In this document: in pieces, positions 1 to 8,669 of the stretch
How positions within the stretch are numbered: position 1 is the stretch's first letter
How the letters are laid out: each line of letters opens with the position of its first letter
Notes under the pieces: generated by a model
Databases searched by the model: none
The model's input: the letters and a program-made list of their open reading frames with translations, nothing else
What the model was told of the DNA's origin: nothing
Translations under genes and position numbers: made by a program
Source of the DNA: Pseudomonadota bacterium
GTDB lineage: Bacteria; Pseudomonadota; Gammaproteobacteria; Burkholderiales; Burkholderiaceae_C
Direction: 5' to 3'
Length of the DNA: 64,000 nucleotides
Assembly (NCBI GenBank): GCA_963205115.1
Contig: CAUJHV010000051.1
Location: 1-64,000, forward strand

Positions 1-86
1 TGCAGCTGGTGGACGTGCGCGTGCTGGACCACTTCATCGTCGGCCACGGGCAGGTGGTGTCGATGGCCGAAAGGGGCTTGATGTGA
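1..86 (+). CDS. radC: RadC/JAB-domain protein, C-terminal end (partial)
   Basis: Only the last 27 codons are in the window; the 5' part lies upstream. The readable tail contains DVRVLDHFIVG followed by a short GL-M end, which matches the C-terminus of RadC (DUF2466, JAB/MPN metalloprotease-like fold), where DH.IVG is a conserved stretch near the metal site. Despite its name, RadC has no proven role in recombination repair. The TGA stop overlaps the GTG start of the next gene (atGTGA), so the two are probably translated together. The family call rests on a short tail and is therefore moderate. Confidence 0.75.
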   Translation, partial: QLVDVRVLDHFIVGHGQVVSMAERGLM

Positions 87-739
87 GCGCCGGCACGCCA
101 CTGAAGGGTTTCGAACAACTGGGCAGCGCCTGGAAGCAGCAGGCGCGGGCACGCGCGGAAGCCGAAGCCGCCGCGCGCGAGGCCGAAAGGCTGCGCCGGG
201 CCGAGGAAGACCGCCGCCGGCGCGAGGAGCAGGCCTTTGCGCTGGCGGTCGGCCCGATCACGCCGATGCCCGAACACGGCCAGGCCGCCATCGTCCGACC
301 GAAGCCCGCGCCCGAGCCCGTGCAACACATGGCCGACGAACGCGCCGCGCTGAAGGCCTCGATCTCCGACGAGGTCGATGTGGAATCGCTGCTGCTCACC
401 GACGACGGCCTGAGCTTCCGCCGCCCCGGCATCGGCCCGGACGTGGTCACACGGCTGCGGCGCGGCCACTGGGCCATCCAGCGTCAGATCGACCTGCACG
501 GCCTGCGCCGCGACGAGGCGCGCGAGGCGCTCACGGCCTTCCTGCGCCAGACGCGCCAGGCCGGCCACCGCTGCCTGCGCGTGATCCACGGCAAGGGCCT
601 GGGCTCGCCCGGGCGCGAGCCGGTGCTCAAGGGCAAGGTGCAGCGCTGGCTGGCGCAATGCGACGACGTCATCGCCTTCGCGCAGGCGGCCGGGCCGCAG
701 GGTGGCGCCGGCGCGCTGATCGTGCTGCTGGCGTCCTGA
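83..739 (+). CDS. Smr-domain protein
   Basis: 218 aa with a GTG start overlapping the radC stop. Residues 20-60 are a charged Ala/Arg/Glu-rich helix, probably coiled coil. The C-terminal half (about 125-218) is a Smr (small MutS-related) domain: DLHGLRRDEA is the first conserved motif and VIHGKGLGS the second, followed by the usual LK..V..WL segment. Free-standing Smr proteins of proteobacteria are nucleases acting on DNA or on mRNA at collided ribosomes (family knowledge); the DLHG motif required for activity is present. It is convergent with the acyl-CoA synthetase gene 30 bp downstream. Confidence 0.9.
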   Translation: MSAGTPLKGFEQLGSAWKQQARARAEAEAAAREAERLRRAEEDRRRREEQAFALAVGPITPMPEHGQAAIVRPKPAPEPVQHMADERAALKASISDEVDVESLLLTDDGLSFRRPGIGPDVVTRLRRGHWAIQRQIDLHGLRRDEAREALTAFLRQTRQAGHRCLRVIHGKGLGSPGREPVLKGKVQRWLAQCDDVIAFAQAAGPQGGAGALIVLLAS

Positions 740-769
740 GGGTACCCCAGGCGCGCGGGCGGTCGGCCT

Positions 770-2338
770 TCAGACGATGCGGCTGCGCCCGTGGCCTTGC
801 CAGTAGCGGTCGCGCAGCGGCTTCTTGTAGAGCTTGCCCGTGGGCAGCCGCGGCAGCCGCTCGGTGAAGTCGATGCTGCGCGGGCATTTCATGTGCGCCA
901 GGTGCTCGCGGCAGAAGTCGATCAGCGACTGCGCAAAGGCCGCGTCGGCCGTCACGCCCGGCATGGGCTGCACGACCGCCTTGACCTCTTCGCCGAGGTC
1001 TTCGTTGGGTACGCCAAACACGGCCGCATCCGCCACCTGCGGGTGTGTGATCAACAGGTTCTCGCACTCCTGGGGATAGATGTTCACGCCGCCGGAAATG
1101 ATCATGAAGGTCGAGCGGTCGGTGAGATGCAGGAAGCCGTCGTCGTCGACATAACCCACGTCGCCCACGGTGCTCATGCTGCCGTCGGGTGAACGTGTGG
1201 CCTGCGTGCGTTCGGGGTCGTTGAAGTAGACGAAGGGCGACGCGGTCTTGAACCACAGCTCGCCGCTTTCGCCCTTGGGCACGGGTTGCATGTCCTCGCC
1301 CAGCACGTGCAGTTCGCCGAACAGCACCTTGCCCACCGTGCCGCGGTGCGCCTGCCACTCGGCGGTGTCACAGGCGGTGAAGCCCAGACCCTCGGTGGCG
1401 CCGTAGTACTCGTGGATGATGGGGCCCCACCACGCGATCATCTGTTCCTTGACCTGCGCCGGGCACGGCGCGGCGGCATGGATGGCGATCTCCAGGCTCG
1501 ACAGGTCGTAACGCCCGCGCACGTCAGGCGGCAGCTTCAGCATGCGGCTGAACATCGTCGGCACGAGCTGCGTGTGCGTGATGCGGTGTTTCTCGACCAG
1601 CGCGAGGTACTGCTCCGGATCGAAGTGCTCCATGATCACCGCGGTGGCGCCGTTGCGGATGGCGCAGGCGACATTGGCCTGCGGCGCGGAGTGGTACAGC
1701 GGCGCGGGCGAGAGGTAGCGCATGTCCTCGCGGCACTGCCACAGCCGGTTGACGAACTGGAACAGCGCCAGCGGCTGCGACGGCGGCTGCTCGGGCAGCG
1801 GGCGCAGGATGCCCTTCGGGCGGCCCGTGGTGCCGGACGAATACAGCATCGCCGCACCCAGCCACTCGTCGGCGATCGGCGTGTCCGGGAATGCGGCCAC
1901 CGCGTCCGCATAGTCGACGAAGCGCGTGTCGTCCAGCGCGCGCACGGCCTCGCCGCCGTCGACCACCAGGCAACGGCGCACGGCCGGGCATTGCAGCAGC
2001 GCGGCGCGCGCGATGGGCAGCTTGTCGATCGAGGTGATCAGCAGCTGCGATTCGCTGTTGACCACGATGTAGGCCAGCTCGTCCGCGGTCAGGTAGGAGT
2101 TGACGCAGGTGTAGTACAGACCGGCGCGCTCACCCGCCCCGTTGCACTCGAGGTAGCGCGCGTTGTTCTCCATGAAGAGCGCGTAGTGGTCCAGCGGCTT
2201 CAGGCCCTCGTGGCGCAGCAGGTGCGCCAGCCGGTTGGTGCGGCGCTCGTACTCGCCGTAGGTGACCGTCTCGCCCGAGCCGGCCATGATGAACGCGATG
2301 CGCTCGGGGTGCGTGTAGGGAACCGTTCCGGCATACAT
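770..2338 (-). CDS. Acyl-CoA synthetase (AMP-forming)
   Basis: 522 aa, ANL superfamily (fatty-acyl/aryl-CoA ligase). Seen directly: the P-loop-like motif YSSGTTGRPKG (about residues 165-175), YGATEG in the core, the hinge region LTDRSTFMIISGGVNIYP, and the C-terminal PTGKLYKK carrying the catalytic lysine. It would activate a carboxylic acid to acyl-AMP and then the CoA thioester in the cytoplasm; chain length cannot be told from sequence. ATG start at 2338; full family length. It stands alone, convergent with the Smr gene and followed upstream by 170 bp without a gene, so it is likely a single transcription unit. FadD-like, but not assignable to a named gene. Confidence 0.92.
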   Translation of the reverse strand: MYAGTVPYTHPERIAFIMAGSGETVTYGEYERRTNRLAHLLRHEGLKPLDHYALFMENNARYLECNGAGERAGLYYTCVNSYLTADELAYIVVNSESQLLITSIDKLPIARAALLQCPAVRRCLVVDGGEAVRALDDTRFVDYADAVAAFPDTPIADEWLGAAMLYSSGTTGRPKGILRPLPEQPPSQPLALFQFVNRLWQCREDMRYLSPAPLYHSAPQANVACAIRNGATAVIMEHFDPEQYLALVEKHRITHTQLVPTMFSRMLKLPPDVRGRYDLSSLEIAIHAAAPCPAQVKEQMIAWWGPIIHEYYGATEGLGFTACDTAEWQAHRGTVGKVLFGELHVLGEDMQPVPKGESGELWFKTASPFVYFNDPERTQATRSPDGSMSTVGDVGYVDDDGFLHLTDRSTFMIISGGVNIYPQECENLLITHPQVADAAVFGVPNEDLGEEVKAVVQPMPGVTADAAFAQSLIDFCREHLAHMKCPRSIDFTERLPRLPTGKLYKKPLRDRYWQGHGRSRIV

Positions 2339-2508
2339 CGCGCGACTCCATCGCCGGCCGAACGCCGGTGTCTTGCGATGCTAGAGCGCGTGCCCCGGGC
2401 GCCCCAATCGGTTGCGAACCGGATGCGGGCGCGCGCAATTGGGTGTATCGCAGCGGCACGCGCGGCGCACGGGCGCTGCCCAGGCGGCAGCCACTGCGCC
2501 GCCGGCCC

Positions 2509-2925
2509 TCAGCGGTTGCGCATCCAGTCGGCCGTGCCGAAGAAGGCCTGCGCCAGGCGCCCGGCCAGTTCCGCGTCAATGGCCTGCTCTTCCATCGCCT
2601 GGATCATGCAGGACATCCATTGGTCGCGTTCGCGCAGGCCGATGGTGTAGGGCATGTGGCGCGCGCGCAGGCGCGGATGGCCGAAGCGCTCGATGTAGTG
2701 GTTCGGCCCGCCGAGCCAGCCGCACAGGAACCAGAACAGCTTGTCGCGCGAGCCGTCCAGCGGCGTGGGGTGCAGCGCGCGCAGCTCGGCAAAGGCCGGC
2801 TCCAGGTCCATCAGGTCGTAGAAGCGATCGACCAGCGACCGCACGCCCGTCTCGCCGCCCAGGCGCTCGAAGGGCGTGGGACCGGCTGGCGTCGCCTCGG
2901 TATCGGCCGGCGTGTCCGCGCTCAT
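2509..2925 (-). CDS. Group II truncated haemoglobin-like globin
   Basis: 138 aa. The start at 2925 is chosen because its ATG overlaps the upstream stop (ATGA) and gives a normal truncated-globin length. Motifs: FERLGGETGVRSLVDRFYD at the N-terminus, FLCGWLGGPNHYIERFGHPRLRARH in the middle (the helix E-F region with the proximal His), and HMPYTIG...RDQWMSCM. These match group II truncated haemoglobins (YjbI/GlbO type), which bind O2/NO through haem. It is the last gene of an operon with a ParA-like ATPase and a diguanylate cyclase, so oxygen or NO sensing coupled to motility is possible, but that is inference. Confidence 0.85.
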   Translation of the reverse strand: MSADTPADTEATPAGPTPFERLGGETGVRSLVDRFYDLMDLEPAFAELRALHPTPLDGSRDKLFWFLCGWLGGPNHYIERFGHPRLRARHMPYTIGLRERDQWMSCMIQAMEEQAIDAELAGRLAQAFFGTADWMRNR

Positions 2926-3701
2926 CGCAGCACGCGCGTGGCCACGTCGACCATCGCCGTGGCTGCCGGCGCGCCGGGCTGCGCCTCCAGCAGCAGCGTG
3001 CGGCGGCTGACGCATTCGCGAACGGCCGGATCCAGCGGCAGCTCGCCCAGGAATTCCAGTCGCACCGGGCCGTCCAGCGTCGGGTTCACGTAGCGGTCGA
3101 TCACCTGCTGCAGCTGCTGGCAGACCGCGCGGCCTTCGCCGCGCTTGGCCTGGTTGACCACCAGTCGGATGGCCCGGCGGCCCTGCGTGGTGGCCAGCAC
3201 CTTGATCGTCGCGTAGGCATCGGTCAGCGCGGTGGGTTCGGGTGTGACCACCACCAGCACCTGATCGGCCAGCGACACGGTATAGAGCACCACGTCGGAG
3301 ATGCCGGCGCCGGTATCCAGCAGCACCTGGTCGTACATCGGCCGCAGCTCCGCCAGCACGCGCACCAGTTCGTCGCGCACCTCGGTGGTCAGCCGCGAAT
3401 ACTCGACCATGCCCGATCCGGCCAGCAGCACCGAGATGCCACCCGGTCCGGCCACGATGGCGTCGCGCAGTTCGCGTTTGCCGGTGAGCACGTCGTGCAG
3501 CGTCACACGCGGCGGCAGGTTCAGCACCACGTCGAGATTGGCCAGGCCCAGATCGGCATCCAGCACCAGCACACGCTGGCCCTGGCGGGCCAGGGCGGCG
3601 GCCAGGTTGGCCGAGACGAAAGTCTTGCCCACGCCACCCTTGCCGCTGGTGATGGCCGTGATGCGGGCGCCGCGGGCTTCGGACGAAGGGATGGCGGTCA
3701 T
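2922..3701 (-). CDS. MinD/ParA-type ATPase, FlhG-like
   Basis: 259 aa, SIMIBI P-loop ATPase. The deviant Walker A motif SGKGGVGKTFVSANLA lies near residues 20-35, LDADLGLANLDVVL (Walker A') about 20 residues on, and LLDTGAG is the switch region. These features resemble FlhG/YlxH, which set flagellar number and position. The N-terminal DQA motif of classical FlhG is not visible, so a role in placing chemotaxis clusters or pili is equally possible. Start at 3701, whose ATG overlaps the stop of the diguanylate cyclase gene (ATGA); its own stop overlaps the globin start the same way. The cheR-cheD-cheB genes are divergent next door. Confidence 0.85.
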   Translation of the reverse strand: MTAIPSSEARGARITAITSGKGGVGKTFVSANLAAALARQGQRVLVLDADLGLANLDVVLNLPPRVTLHDVLTGKRELRDAIVAGPGGISVLLAGSGMVEYSRLTTEVRDELVRVLAELRPMYDQVLLDTGAGISDVVLYTVSLADQVLVVVTPEPTALTDAYATIKVLATTQGRRAIRLVVNQAKRGEGRAVCQQLQQVIDRYVNPTLDGPVRLEFLGELPLDPAVRECVSRRTLLLEAQPGAPAATAMVDVATRVLR

Positions 3702-4414
3702 TCGTGTTCCTGTGTCGGCGACACGGCAAAAAGCAGGTTCTTTTCCTCGGCGCTGACTGTCGACACGGCGGACGGCTCCAGACACACGAGGTTGCGCCCG
3801 GAACTCTTGGCGCGGTAGAGCTGAAGGTCGGCGCGTTCCATCCACAAAGCGGCGGTGGAGCGCACCCATTGCGGCGCATAGGCGCCGCCGATGCTGACGG
3901 TGACGCGGATCTCGCGGGTGGGTCCGATGGCGATGGGCGTGCGCTCCAGTTTGCGGCGGATGCGCTCGGCAACGGTCTCGCCGAATGCCGGCGGGCAATT
4001 GGGCAGGATGATGCCGAACTCTTCTCCGCCCACGCGGGCGACCAGGTCCATGGGGCGCACCGTTTCGGCCAGCACGGCCGCGGTGGCCTTGATCACCAGG
4101 TCGCCGGCGGCATGGCCCCAGCTGTCGTTGACGCGCTTGAAGTGATCGATGTCCAGCGCCAGCAGCAGCGTGGGTTCGCCCGAACGCGCCACGCGGTCGA
4201 TTTCACGCGCCAGCGCGAGGTCGAAACTGCGGCGGTTGGCCAGGCCCGTCAGGGCGTCGCGGCTGGAGAGTTCGACCAGCGCGTCGATCAGGCTCTGCAG
4301 CCACATCTGCGTACCGGGCGTGCCTTCGGGCGGCGCATGGCCGGCCTGCCGCAGCAGCTGCAAGGCCACATCCAATTGCAAGGCAGCAGCCGGTGGAAGC
4401 GGAGGGCGGGACAA
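3698..4414 (-). CDS. Diguanylate cyclase (GGDEF domain)
   Basis: 238 aa, soluble. A short N-terminal helix region (1-55) precedes a complete GGDEF domain: DALTGLANRRSF, LALDIDHFKRVND, the signature GGEEF (active A-site variant) and VSIGGA. It should make cyclic-di-GMP from two GTP. No transmembrane or sensor domain is seen, so activity must be set by partners or the N-terminal region. First gene of the three-gene minus operon GGDEF/ParA-like/globin, each joined by a 4-bp overlap. The promoter should sit in the 160 bp shared with divergent cheR. Confidence 0.9.
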   Translation of the reverse strand: MSRPPLPPAAALQLDVALQLLRQAGHAPPEGTPGTQMWLQSLIDALVELSSRDALTGLANRRSFDLALAREIDRVARSGEPTLLLALDIDHFKRVNDSWGHAAGDLVIKATAAVLAETVRPMDLVARVGGEEFGIILPNCPPAFGETVAERIRRKLERTPIAIGPTREIRVTVSIGGAYAPQWVRSTAALWMERADLQLYRAKSSGRNLVCLEPSAVSTVSAEEKNLLFAVSPTQEHE

Positions 4415-4574
4415 GGCGGGGCCGATGTCTGGGGAAATGCCGACGCAGCCAGTCTATCAGCGGGTCCGAAGCCCCCCTACACGAATTGGCTGGCGAACCG
4501 CGGCTTACTCTTGCGGCACCACCGGGCGCGCCGGTTGGACACTGGCCCGGCCTGTCCCTGCAGGCGACCGTGTC

Positions 4575-5447
4575 ATGTCCGAAAACGCCACCCACTCGCC
4601 CCTGGAGATGCCCCGCAGCGCGCCGGGCGGCCAGCCGGAGTTCCGCTTCGGCGCGGCGGACTTCGACCGCGTGCGCAAGCTCATCTACGGGCAGGCCGGC
4701 ATCCATCTGCACGAGGGCAAGCACGCGATGGTCTACGGCCGCCTGTCGCGCCGCCTGCGCGACACCGGCCACACCAGCTTCACCGCCTACCTGGACCACC
4801 TCGAGGGTCTCACCGGCCCGGCCGCCGCCACCGAGTGGCAGGCCTTCGTCAACTGCCTGACGACCAACCTCACCTCGTTCTTCCGCGAAGGCCACCACTT
4901 CGCCGCGCTGGCGCACGAACTGCAGCAACGCCGCGGCCGCCGCGTGCGTCTGTGGTGCAACGCGGCTTCCACGGGCGAGGAGCCGTACTCCATCGCGATC
5001 ACGGTGCTGGAAGCCCTGGGCGAGGCGCACCAGGCCAGCCTGCTGGCCACCGACATCGACACGCAGGTGCTGTCCCGCGCCGAACGCGGTGTCTACCCCG
5101 CCGACGCCCGCGGCCTCACGCCGGAGCATCTGCGGCGCCACTTCATGCGCGGCACACGCGCCAACGCCGGCAGCATCCGCGTGAAGCCCGAGCTGGCGCG
5201 GCTCATCGAGTTCCGCACGTTCAACCTGATGAGCACGAACTGGTCGTCGCTGGGCGACCCCTTCGACATGGTCTTCTGCCGCAACGTGATGATCTATTTC
5301 GACGCCCCCACGCAGCGCCGCGTGCTGGAGCACACGCATGCGCGCATGGCGCCGGGCGGGCTGCTGTTCGCCGGCCACTCCGAAAACTTCTCCGAATCGC
5401 GCGACCTGTTCGAGCTGCGCGGCAAGACCATCTACGTACGGCTCTGA
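4575..5447 (+). CDS. cheR: Chemotaxis protein methyltransferase CheR
   Basis: 290 aa. It uses S-adenosylmethionine to methylate glutamates of chemoreceptors. The N-terminal helical CheR_N domain (about 20-80) contains HEGKHAMVYGRLSRRL; the Rossmann-type catalytic domain has LWCNAASTGEEPYSIAI (SAM site) and the late DMVFCRNVMIYF and PGGLLFAGHSENF motifs. Start at 4575 is chosen because translation from here gives normal CheR length; in-frame sequence further upstream lies across the divergent GGDEF gene. cheD begins 11 bp after the stop and cheB follows, a typical receptor-adaptation operon. Confidence 0.95.
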   Translation: MSENATHSPLEMPRSAPGGQPEFRFGAADFDRVRKLIYGQAGIHLHEGKHAMVYGRLSRRLRDTGHTSFTAYLDHLEGLTGPAAATEWQAFVNCLTTNLTSFFREGHHFAALAHELQQRRGRRVRLWCNAASTGEEPYSIAITVLEALGEAHQASLLATDIDTQVLSRAERGVYPADARGLTPEHLRRHFMRGTRANAGSIRVKPELARLIEFRTFNLMSTNWSSLGDPFDMVFCRNVMIYFDAPTQRRVLEHTHARMAPGGLLFAGHSENFSESRDLFELRGKTIYVRL

Positions 5448-5458
5448 ATGGACCGCGC

Positions 5459-6109
5459 ATGAGACCGACCGAGTCGAGCCCCGCCGCACCGCCCTCACGC
5501 CTGGCAGCCCTGCGTGCGCAGCCGCGGCGCGCGGGCGAGGCCTCGTTCTTCTACTGGGACGCGAATTTCCGGCTGGACAGCGTCAAGGTGCTGCCCGGCG
5601 AGTTCTACGTCGACCACCAGCCCATCCTCATCACGACCACGCTGGGCTCGTGCATCGCGGCCTGCCTGTGGGACCGCGAACGCCACCTGGGTGGCATCAA
5701 CCACTTCATGCTGCCGGACGGGCCGGCCGGCGGCGGGATCGACGGCGGACGCTACGGCATCTTCGCGATGGACCAGCTCATCGGCGAGCTCGTCAAGCGC
5801 GGCGCCCAGCGCAACACGCTCGAGGCGAAGATCTTCGGCGGCGGCTCGGTCATCGACGGCATGAGCAGCATCCAGATCGGCGAGCGCAACACCCGCTTCG
5901 TCACCGAATACCTGCAGACCGAGCGCATCCCCATCGTGTCCAAGGACGTGATGGACATCTACCCGCGAAAGGTCTGCTTCTTGCCGCACACGGGCAAGGC
6001 GCTGGTCAAGCGGCTGCAGCCGCGCGCCGCGGGCTCGGTCATCGAGCAGGAAAACCAGGCTCGCCAGCGCGTACCGGCGACGGCGGGTGGCTCGGTGGAT
6101 CTTTTCTGA
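5459..6109 (+). CDS. cheD: Chemoreceptor glutamine deamidase CheD
   Basis: 216 aa. CheD deamidates receptor glutamines and in some species interacts with CheC/CheY. The catalytic Cys is in TTTLGSCIAACLWD and the His in GGINHFMLP; the FGGGSVIDGM loop is also present. An N-terminal extension of about 35 residues rich in Arg/Pro/Ala precedes the domain. ATG at 5459, 11 bp after cheR. The C-terminal 25 residues are low complexity. Operon partner of cheR and cheB. Confidence 0.95.
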   Translation: MRPTESSPAAPPSRLAALRAQPRRAGEASFFYWDANFRLDSVKVLPGEFYVDHQPILITTTLGSCIAACLWDRERHLGGINHFMLPDGPAGGGIDGGRYGIFAMDQLIGELVKRGAQRNTLEAKIFGGGSVIDGMSSIQIGERNTRFVTEYLQTERIPIVSKDVMDIYPRKVCFLPHTGKALVKRLQPRAAGSVIEQENQARQRVPATAGGSVDLF

Positions 6110-6167
6110 GGCCGGCGCACTGCGCTCCGGAGTCTTCCCTTTCGAACAACCTCTAATCCCAAATCAC

Positions 6168-7265
6168 ATGAGCAGCAAAATTCGCGTGGTGGTGGTGGAC
6201 GATTCAGCGCTCGTCCGTGGCCTGCTGACGGAAATCATCAACCGGGAACCGGACATGGAATGCATCGGCGCGGCGGCCGATCCGCTGGCCGCCCGGGAGA
6301 TGATCCGCGAGCTCAACCCCGACGTCATCACGCTGGACGTCGAGATGCCGCGCATGGATGGCCTGGAGTTCCTCTCGCGCCTGATGCGCCTGCGGCCCAT
6401 GCCGGTGGTCATGGTCTCCACGCTCACCGAGCGCGGCGCCGAGGTCACGCTCAAGGCGCTGGAGCTGGGCGCGCTGGACTTCGTCTCCAAGCCACGACTG
6501 GGCATCGCCGACGGCATCCGCCAGCTCGGCGACGACATCACGGACAAGATCCGCGCCGCGTCCAAGGCGCAGATCCGTCGCGCGCCGGCTGCGCCGGCTC
6601 CTGGCGCGCCCGGCTCGGCTGCCGCGCCTGCCGCCCCCGCCGCGCCGGCCAGCCTGGGCCGCCTGTCGACGGAGAAGCTCATCTTCGTGGGCGCCTCCAC
6701 CGGTGGCACCGAGGCCACGCGCGAATTCCTCACCCACCTGCCCGCAGACACGCCGGCCGTGCTGATCACGCAGCACATGCCACCCGGCTTCACGTCCAGC
6801 TATGCGGCACGCCTGAATGCCTCCAGCCAGATGCAGGTGGCCGAAGCGCGCGACGCCGAGCGCCTGCTGCCCGGCCACGTCTACCTGGCGCCGGGTGGCC
6901 GGCACCTGTCGGTGGAGCGTTCGGGCGCCAACTACATCGCGCGGGTCATCGACGGCCCGCCGATCAACCGCCACAAGCCTTCTGTCGAGGTGCTGTTCGA
7001 ATCGGCCGCGCGCGTGGTCGGCCCGAATGCGCTGGGCGTGATGCTCACCGGCATGGGCGCCGACGGTGCCAAGGCCATGCGCATGATGCGCGACGCCGGC
7101 GCCTGGAACGTGGCGCAGGACGAGGCGACCTGCGTCGTCTTCGGCATGCCGCGCGAGGCCATCGCCCACGGCGCGGTGCACGAGGTGCTGCCGCTGCAAC
7201 AGATTTCCACGCGGCTGCTGGAGCGCCTGCGCAGCACGGCCGGCCGCATGACCAACCGGGTCTGA
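6168..7265 (+). CDS. cheB: Chemotaxis response regulator protein-glutamate methylesterase CheB
   Basis: 365 aa. The receiver domain (about 1-120) has VVVVDDSALVR and the phosphorylated Asp in TLDVEMPRMDG. An Ala/Pro-rich linker (about 140-165) leads to the methylesterase domain with GASTGGTEATREFL (nucleophile Ser), ITQHMPPGFT (His) and MLTGMGADGAKAM (Asp). It removes methyl groups from receptors and acts opposite CheR. Start at 6168, matching the family N-terminus. Last gene of the operon; a 20-bp perfect palindrome follows at 7275-7294. Confidence 0.95.
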   Translation: MSSKIRVVVVDDSALVRGLLTEIINREPDMECIGAAADPLAAREMIRELNPDVITLDVEMPRMDGLEFLSRLMRLRPMPVVMVSTLTERGAEVTLKALELGALDFVSKPRLGIADGIRQLGDDITDKIRAASKAQIRRAPAAPAPGAPGSAAAPAAPAAPASLGRLSTEKLIFVGASTGGTEATREFLTHLPADTPAVLITQHMPPGFTSSYAARLNASSQMQVAEARDAERLLPGHVYLAPGGRHLSVERSGANYIARVIDGPPINRHKPSVEVLFESAARVVGPNALGVMLTGMGADGAKAMRMMRDAGAWNVAQDEATCVVFGMPREAIAHGAVHEVLPLQQISTRLLERLRSTAGRMTNRV

Positions 7266-7274
7266 GCGCCGCAC

Positions 7275-7318
7275 GGACGGCCCATGGGCCGTCCCCCACC
7301 GGCGCCCGGCGTGCCGGG
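7275..7318. terminator. Hairpin pair between convergent cheB and hemW
   Basis: A 20-bp perfect palindrome GGACGGCCCATGGGCCGTCC (7275-7294) is followed by a second inverted repeat, CCCGGC-GT-GCCGGG (7305-7318), in the 67 bp between two convergent stops. There is no T-run, so factor-independent termination is uncertain. The position fits a bidirectional terminator. Confidence 0.4.
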
Positions 7319-7332
7319 CCGCGCGCGCCGCT

Positions 7333-8667
7333 TCAGCGCGTGCGCGGCAGGAAGCAGGACTGCAGGTCCGACAGGAAATCGAAGCCGCGCGGCGTGGCCC
7401 GCACCACCGTCGGTTCAGCCGGCGCGCCGCTGTCGTCAATCTCCAGCAAGCCGCGCGCACGCGCCTGCTCCAGGCCCGGCAGCGCCGCCGACACCGGCAG
7501 CCCGGTGCGCGCACCAAAATCCGCCAGGTCGAAGCCTGCCCGCAAGCGCAGCGCGTTGAGCATGAATTCGAAGGTCAGCTCGTCGCGCCGGATCTCGTTG
7601 TCGTTCGACACGGCCCGTCCGGCCAGTGCCTCGTCCATGTAGCGCGCCGGCTCGCGCCAGCGCACCTGGCGCAGCACGCGCTGCGCGAAGCTGATCTTCG
7701 AATGCGCGCCCGCGCCGATGCCCAGGTAATCACCGAACTGCCAGTAGTTCAGGTTGTGGCGGCAGCGGTGCCCCGGCCGCGCGAAGGCCGAGACCTCGTA
7801 GCGGTCCATGCCCACGCCGGCCGTGCGCGCGGTGATGAGGTCCAGCATGTCGGCCGCCAGGTCATCGTCGGGCAGGCCCTGCGGCGGGTGGCTCGCGAAC
7901 CAGGTGTTGGGCTCCATCGTCAGGTGGTAGATGGACAGGTGCGGCGGCGCGAAGCCCAGCGCCGTATCGAGGTCTTGGCGCAGCGCGTCCAGGTCCTGCC
8001 CCGGCAGGGCATACATCAGGTCGATGTTGAAGGTGTCGAAGGCCTCGCGCGCCTCGGCCACGGCTGCACGGGCCTGCGCGCCATCGTGCACGCGGCCGAT
8101 GCGCTGCAGCGCCGCGTCGTCGAAGCTCTGCACGCCGATCGACAGCCGCGTCACACCCGCCGCGCGAAAAGCCTTGAAGCGCTGCGACTCGAAAGTGCCG
8201 GGGTTGGCCTCCAGCGTGATCTCCGCACCCGGATCCAGCGGCAGCCGGGCACGCACATCAGCCAGCAGGCGCTCGATGCCCGCGGGCGAGAACAGACTGG
8301 GCGTGCCGCCGCCGATGAACACCGTCTGCACGCGGCGGCCCCAGACCATCGGCAGCGCCGCTTCCAGATCGGCGCACAGGGCGTCGAGGTAGCGCGATTC
8401 CAGCGCCGGGTCGAGGGCGGAGGCCGAAGGAAGCATGGAGGCTTCCGATCCGGATCCGGGTTCCCCGGTCCGGATCGAGCCCCCTCGGGGGGTGGCGACC
8501 GCAGGGAGCCTGGGGGCCCCATCCACCACAGCATGCGAGTTGAAATCGCAATACGGGCACTTCTTCAGGCACCACGGCAGGTGCACGTACAGGCTCAGCG
8601 GCGGCAGCGCGGTGAGATTCAGTGTGCCGGGCCGCAGGTGGTGTGCGGCGGCCTGCAGCGGGTCCAT
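7333..8667 (-). CDS. hemW: HemW, haem chaperone/radical-SAM (coproporphyrinogen III oxidase-like)
   Basis: 444 aa, longer than the usual 380-400. Radical SAM motif WCLKKCPYCDF (Cys at about 33, 37 and 40) binds the 4Fe-4S cluster; VFIGGGTPSLFSP and IGVQSFDD follow, as in HemW. HemW delivers haem to membrane targets and lacks the coproporphyrinogen oxidase activity of HemN (family knowledge). Start at 8667, directly after the rdgB stop. Odd: residues about 47-80 are encoded by a GC-rich nested palindrome repeat (8429-8530) inserted in frame between NSHA and the ALESRY helix; see the repeat entry. Last gene of the kinase-PP2C-rph-rdgB-hemW series. Confidence 0.9.
   Translation of the reverse strand: MDPLQAAAHHLRPGTLNLTALPPLSLYVHLPWCLKKCPYCDFNSHAVVDGAPRLPAVATPRGGSIRTGEPGSGSEASMLPSASALDPALESRYLDALCADLEAALPMVWGRRVQTVFIGGGTPSLFSPAGIERLLADVRARLPLDPGAEITLEANPGTFESQRFKAFRAAGVTRLSIGVQSFDDAALQRIGRVHDGAQARAAVAEAREAFDTFNIDLMYALPGQDLDALRQDLDTALGFAPPHLSIYHLTMEPNTWFASHPPQGLPDDDLAADMLDLITARTAGVGMDRYEVSAFARPGHRCRHNLNYWQFGDYLGIGAGAHSKISFAQRVLRQVRWREPARYMDEALAGRAVSNDNEIRRDELTFEFMLNALRLRAGFDLADFGARTGLPVSAALPGLEQARARGLLEIDDSGAPAEPTVVRATPRGFDFLSDLQSCFLPRTR
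8429..8530. repeat. GC-rich palindromic repeat inserted in hemW
   Basis: About 100 bp made of nested inverted repeats: GGAAGC/GCTTCC (8429-8446), GATCCGGA/TCCGGATC (8447-8476), CCCCC/GGGGGG around TC (8480-8492) and a closing GGGGGCCCC (8512-8520). The block resembles the short intergenic palindromic repeats I recall from Comamonadaceae genomes (memory, not searched). Here it is inside a gene, and its length keeps the hemW frame open, adding about 34 residues rich in Pro/Gly/Ser. Confidence 0.7.
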
Positions 8668-8669
8668 GC

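Noticed and set aside
1286..2650. 454-codon open frame opposite the acyl-CoA synthetase
   Set aside because: Arg/Ala/Val-rich shadow; the minus strand carries the complete ANL-family motifs.
7333..8667. HemN-type coproporphyrinogen III dehydrogenase
   Set aside because: Length, position beside rdgB/rph and N-terminal motif match HemW, which lacks the extra HemN N-terminal region.
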